From positions 1 through 7,936 of the forward strand of contig DAIDKG010000129.1 of NCBI GenBank assembly GCA_027450125.1: DNA of 7,936 nucleotides. Reading direction: 5' to 3'. The DNA comes from Bordetella sp. Lineage in GTDB: Bacteria > Pseudomonadota > Gammaproteobacteria > Burkholderiales > Burkholderiaceae_B. How positions within the stretch are numbered: the first letter of the stretch is position 1; each line of letters starts with the position of its first letter. Position numbers and translations under genes: made by a program. A model generated the notes under the pieces. That model saw nothing but the letters and a program-made list of their open reading frames with translations. It did no database searches and had not been told where the DNA came from. Below, piece after piece: positions 6,863 through 7,936 of this stretch.

Positions 6863-6876
6863 TCGGGTCGGCGCGT

Positions 6877-7749
6877 TCAGGCTGGCGACAAGGTGCCGAA
6901 TAAGGCCACGATCAGCACCACGATCGCGCCGGCGGCCACCGAATAGGCAGCCTGCCGGCGCAGGGCGGGCAAGGCGCCGGGTTCGCCGGCAAGGCGCGGA
7001 ACCCAGTAATAGCGATTGCTCAAGGCCAGAACGACCATGCCCAGCACGATGGCGATTTTCAAGGCCAGCCATTGCTGGTAGTGCGACTGCAGGTTCAGGC
7101 CGCTGTCGCGCAATATCAACCACGCATTCAGCACGCCGGTCAGGATGGAGCCTGCGACGGCGACATGCCCCAGCGTCGAAAAGCGCACCATGATGGGACC
7201 GGCTTCGTATTGCGCATCCCTCCAGGCGTAAAGCAGCGGCAGCACGACCAGCAGCGCGCCGACCCAGAAACCCGAGCACAGGATGTGCGCCACGCTGACG
7301 GCCATGTGCACCAGCCCCAGCAGGCCTTCGTCCATCGCGGCATGGCCGCTGATCCCGATTCCGGTCAGCACGCAGGCCGACAGGCAGGCCAGGAGCGAAG
7401 GCGGGCGCAGGCCGGGTAGCCAGAGCGCGGCGCATAGCGCCAGGGCGGCGATGCCTTGTGCCAGGCAGGCGTGGCCGTAGTCCGTGAGCAGGGCAACCCG
7501 TTGCAGCGTCGCCAGATCATGCATGGAGGCGGGGCTGCCTGTAATGAGGTCTGCCTCCAGGCTCAACAGCAACCAGGAGGCTGGCAGCCCGGCCGTGGCG
7601 AGCAGGCGAAACCACGGGCGCAGGCGGGCATTGAGGCGCCGAGCCGTCCGGGCATTGCCGCTGGCCGCCAGCATCAGGCTCGCGCCGAAGACCAGCATGG
7701 GGGCCAGCGTCGAGACGAAACGGCAAGCGACGTTGGCGGCGGCCAGCAT
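6877..7749 (-). CDS. copD: Copper resistance protein CopD, inner-membrane
   Basis: 290-residue polytopic membrane protein of the CopD/PcoD family, thought to move copper across the inner membrane together with CopC. About eight hydrophobic segments are visible, for example at about 11-29, 49-64, 95-112, 118-134, 146-173, 190-213, 226-243 and 269-287. The region ISGHAAMDEG (133-142) followed by HMAVSVAHILCSGFWVGALL (148-167) is characteristic, with His136, His148 and His155 as likely metal ligands. Length agrees with E. coli PcoD (about 309). The ATG at 7749 begins 2 nt after the copC stop. No good ribosome site is seen at the right spacing, so translation is probably coupled to copC. The gene ends 14 nt before the shared terminator. 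Confidence 0.9.
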   Translation of the reverse strand: MLAAANVACRFVSTLAPMLVFGASLMLAASGNARTARRLNARLRPWFRLLATAGLPASWLLLSLEADLITGSPASMHDLATLQRVALLTDYGHACLAQGIAALALCAALWLPGLRPPSLLACLSACVLTGIGISGHAAMDEGLLGLVHMAVSVAHILCSGFWVGALLVVLPLLYAWRDAQYEAGPIMVRFSTLGHVAVAGSILTGVLNAWLILRDSGLNLQSHYQQWLALKIAIVLGMVVLALSNRYYWVPRLAGEPGALPALRRQAAYSVAAGAIVVLIVALFGTLSPA

Positions 7750-7751
7750 GA

Positions 7752-7936
7752 TTACTTGACCGTGAAACTCCAGGTGCCCTGGGTCTTGTGCCCGTCCTTC
7801 GACAAGGCATGCCAGGTGACGACGTAATGTCCTGCGGCGAGCGGGTGATTCACGGCCAGGTCCATGGCCTTGTCGTCGCCTGCAACCAGCGCGGCCTTGC
7901 CCAGGTTCAGCTTCTTGCCGTCGGCGCCGGTCAGCG
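7752..7936 (-). CDS. copC: Copper resistance protein CopC, C-terminal part (5' end outside window)
   Basis: Periplasmic beta-barrel copper carrier that delivers copper to, or takes it from, CopD. The frame is open from the right edge, and 60 full codons precede the TAA at 7754-7752. The visible end contains HPLAAGHYVVTWHALSKDG and then HKTQGTWSFTVK, matching the conserved CopC finish (Y-x-V-x-W-x-x-x-S-x-D-G-H, ending in FSFTV-like). The His of DGH corresponds to a copper ligand in known CopC proteins; the N-terminal His and the signal peptide lie outside. The spacing to copD is 2 nt, indicating one operon. Regulation cannot be judged because the promoter is beyond the edge. Confidence 0.9.
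   Translation of the reverse strand, partial: LTGADGKKLNLGKAALVAGDDKAMDLAVNHPLAAGHYVVTWHALSKDGHKTQGTWSFTVK

Overview
The window reads as a chromosomal segment from a GC-rich betaproteobacterium of the family Alcaligenaceae, most likely Bordetella or a close relative such as Achromobacter. This rests on the protein sequences and on the gene order cysS, alkA-like, accA, tilS, lysC, tRNA-Ser, which I recall as common in Burkholderiales. The exact species cannot be fixed by reading alone.

Positions 1-4838, all on the plus strand, are housekeeping genes. They are the 3' end of cysteinyl-tRNA synthetase (cysS), a short HhH-GPD 3-methyladenine DNA glycosylase, the alpha subunit of acetyl-CoA carboxylase carboxyltransferase (accA), tRNA(Ile)-lysidine synthase (tilS), aspartokinase (lysC) and a tRNA-Ser(GCT). 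The first four are tightly spaced (30-46 nt gaps) and could be co-transcribed. lysC has its own leader with a candidate promoter, and the tRNA has an extended -10 promoter. A strong bidirectional terminator (4843-4875) closes this block.

Positions 4900-6283, minus strand, form a compact stress-type regulatory module. It comprises an AhpD-like carboxymuconolactone decarboxylase family protein (CxxC...H active site) overlapping by 4 nt (ATGA) a sigma factor of the ECF41/SigJ type, which carries a C-terminal SnoaL-like extension. Upstream of the pair is a TGTCACA-N16-CGTC element that matches the promoter described for ECF41 sigma factors. The system therefore looks complete, and its architecture implies that the sigma factor is transcribed from its own target promoter.

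Positions 6435-6785, plus strand, encode a small secreted protein rich in Pro, Trp and His. It converges on a copC-copD pair (minus strand, 6877 to beyond the right edge) across a perfect 18-bp inverted repeat that should terminate both transcripts. CopC (periplasmic copper carrier) and CopD (inner-membrane copper protein) form a copper-handling operon, and copC is cut by the window end.

No mobile element, CRISPR array or integrase was seen. The most interesting items are the self-contained ECF41 module with its readable promoter, and a well-placed internal ribosome-binding site plus ATG in lysC that would give a separate regulatory (beta) subunit.
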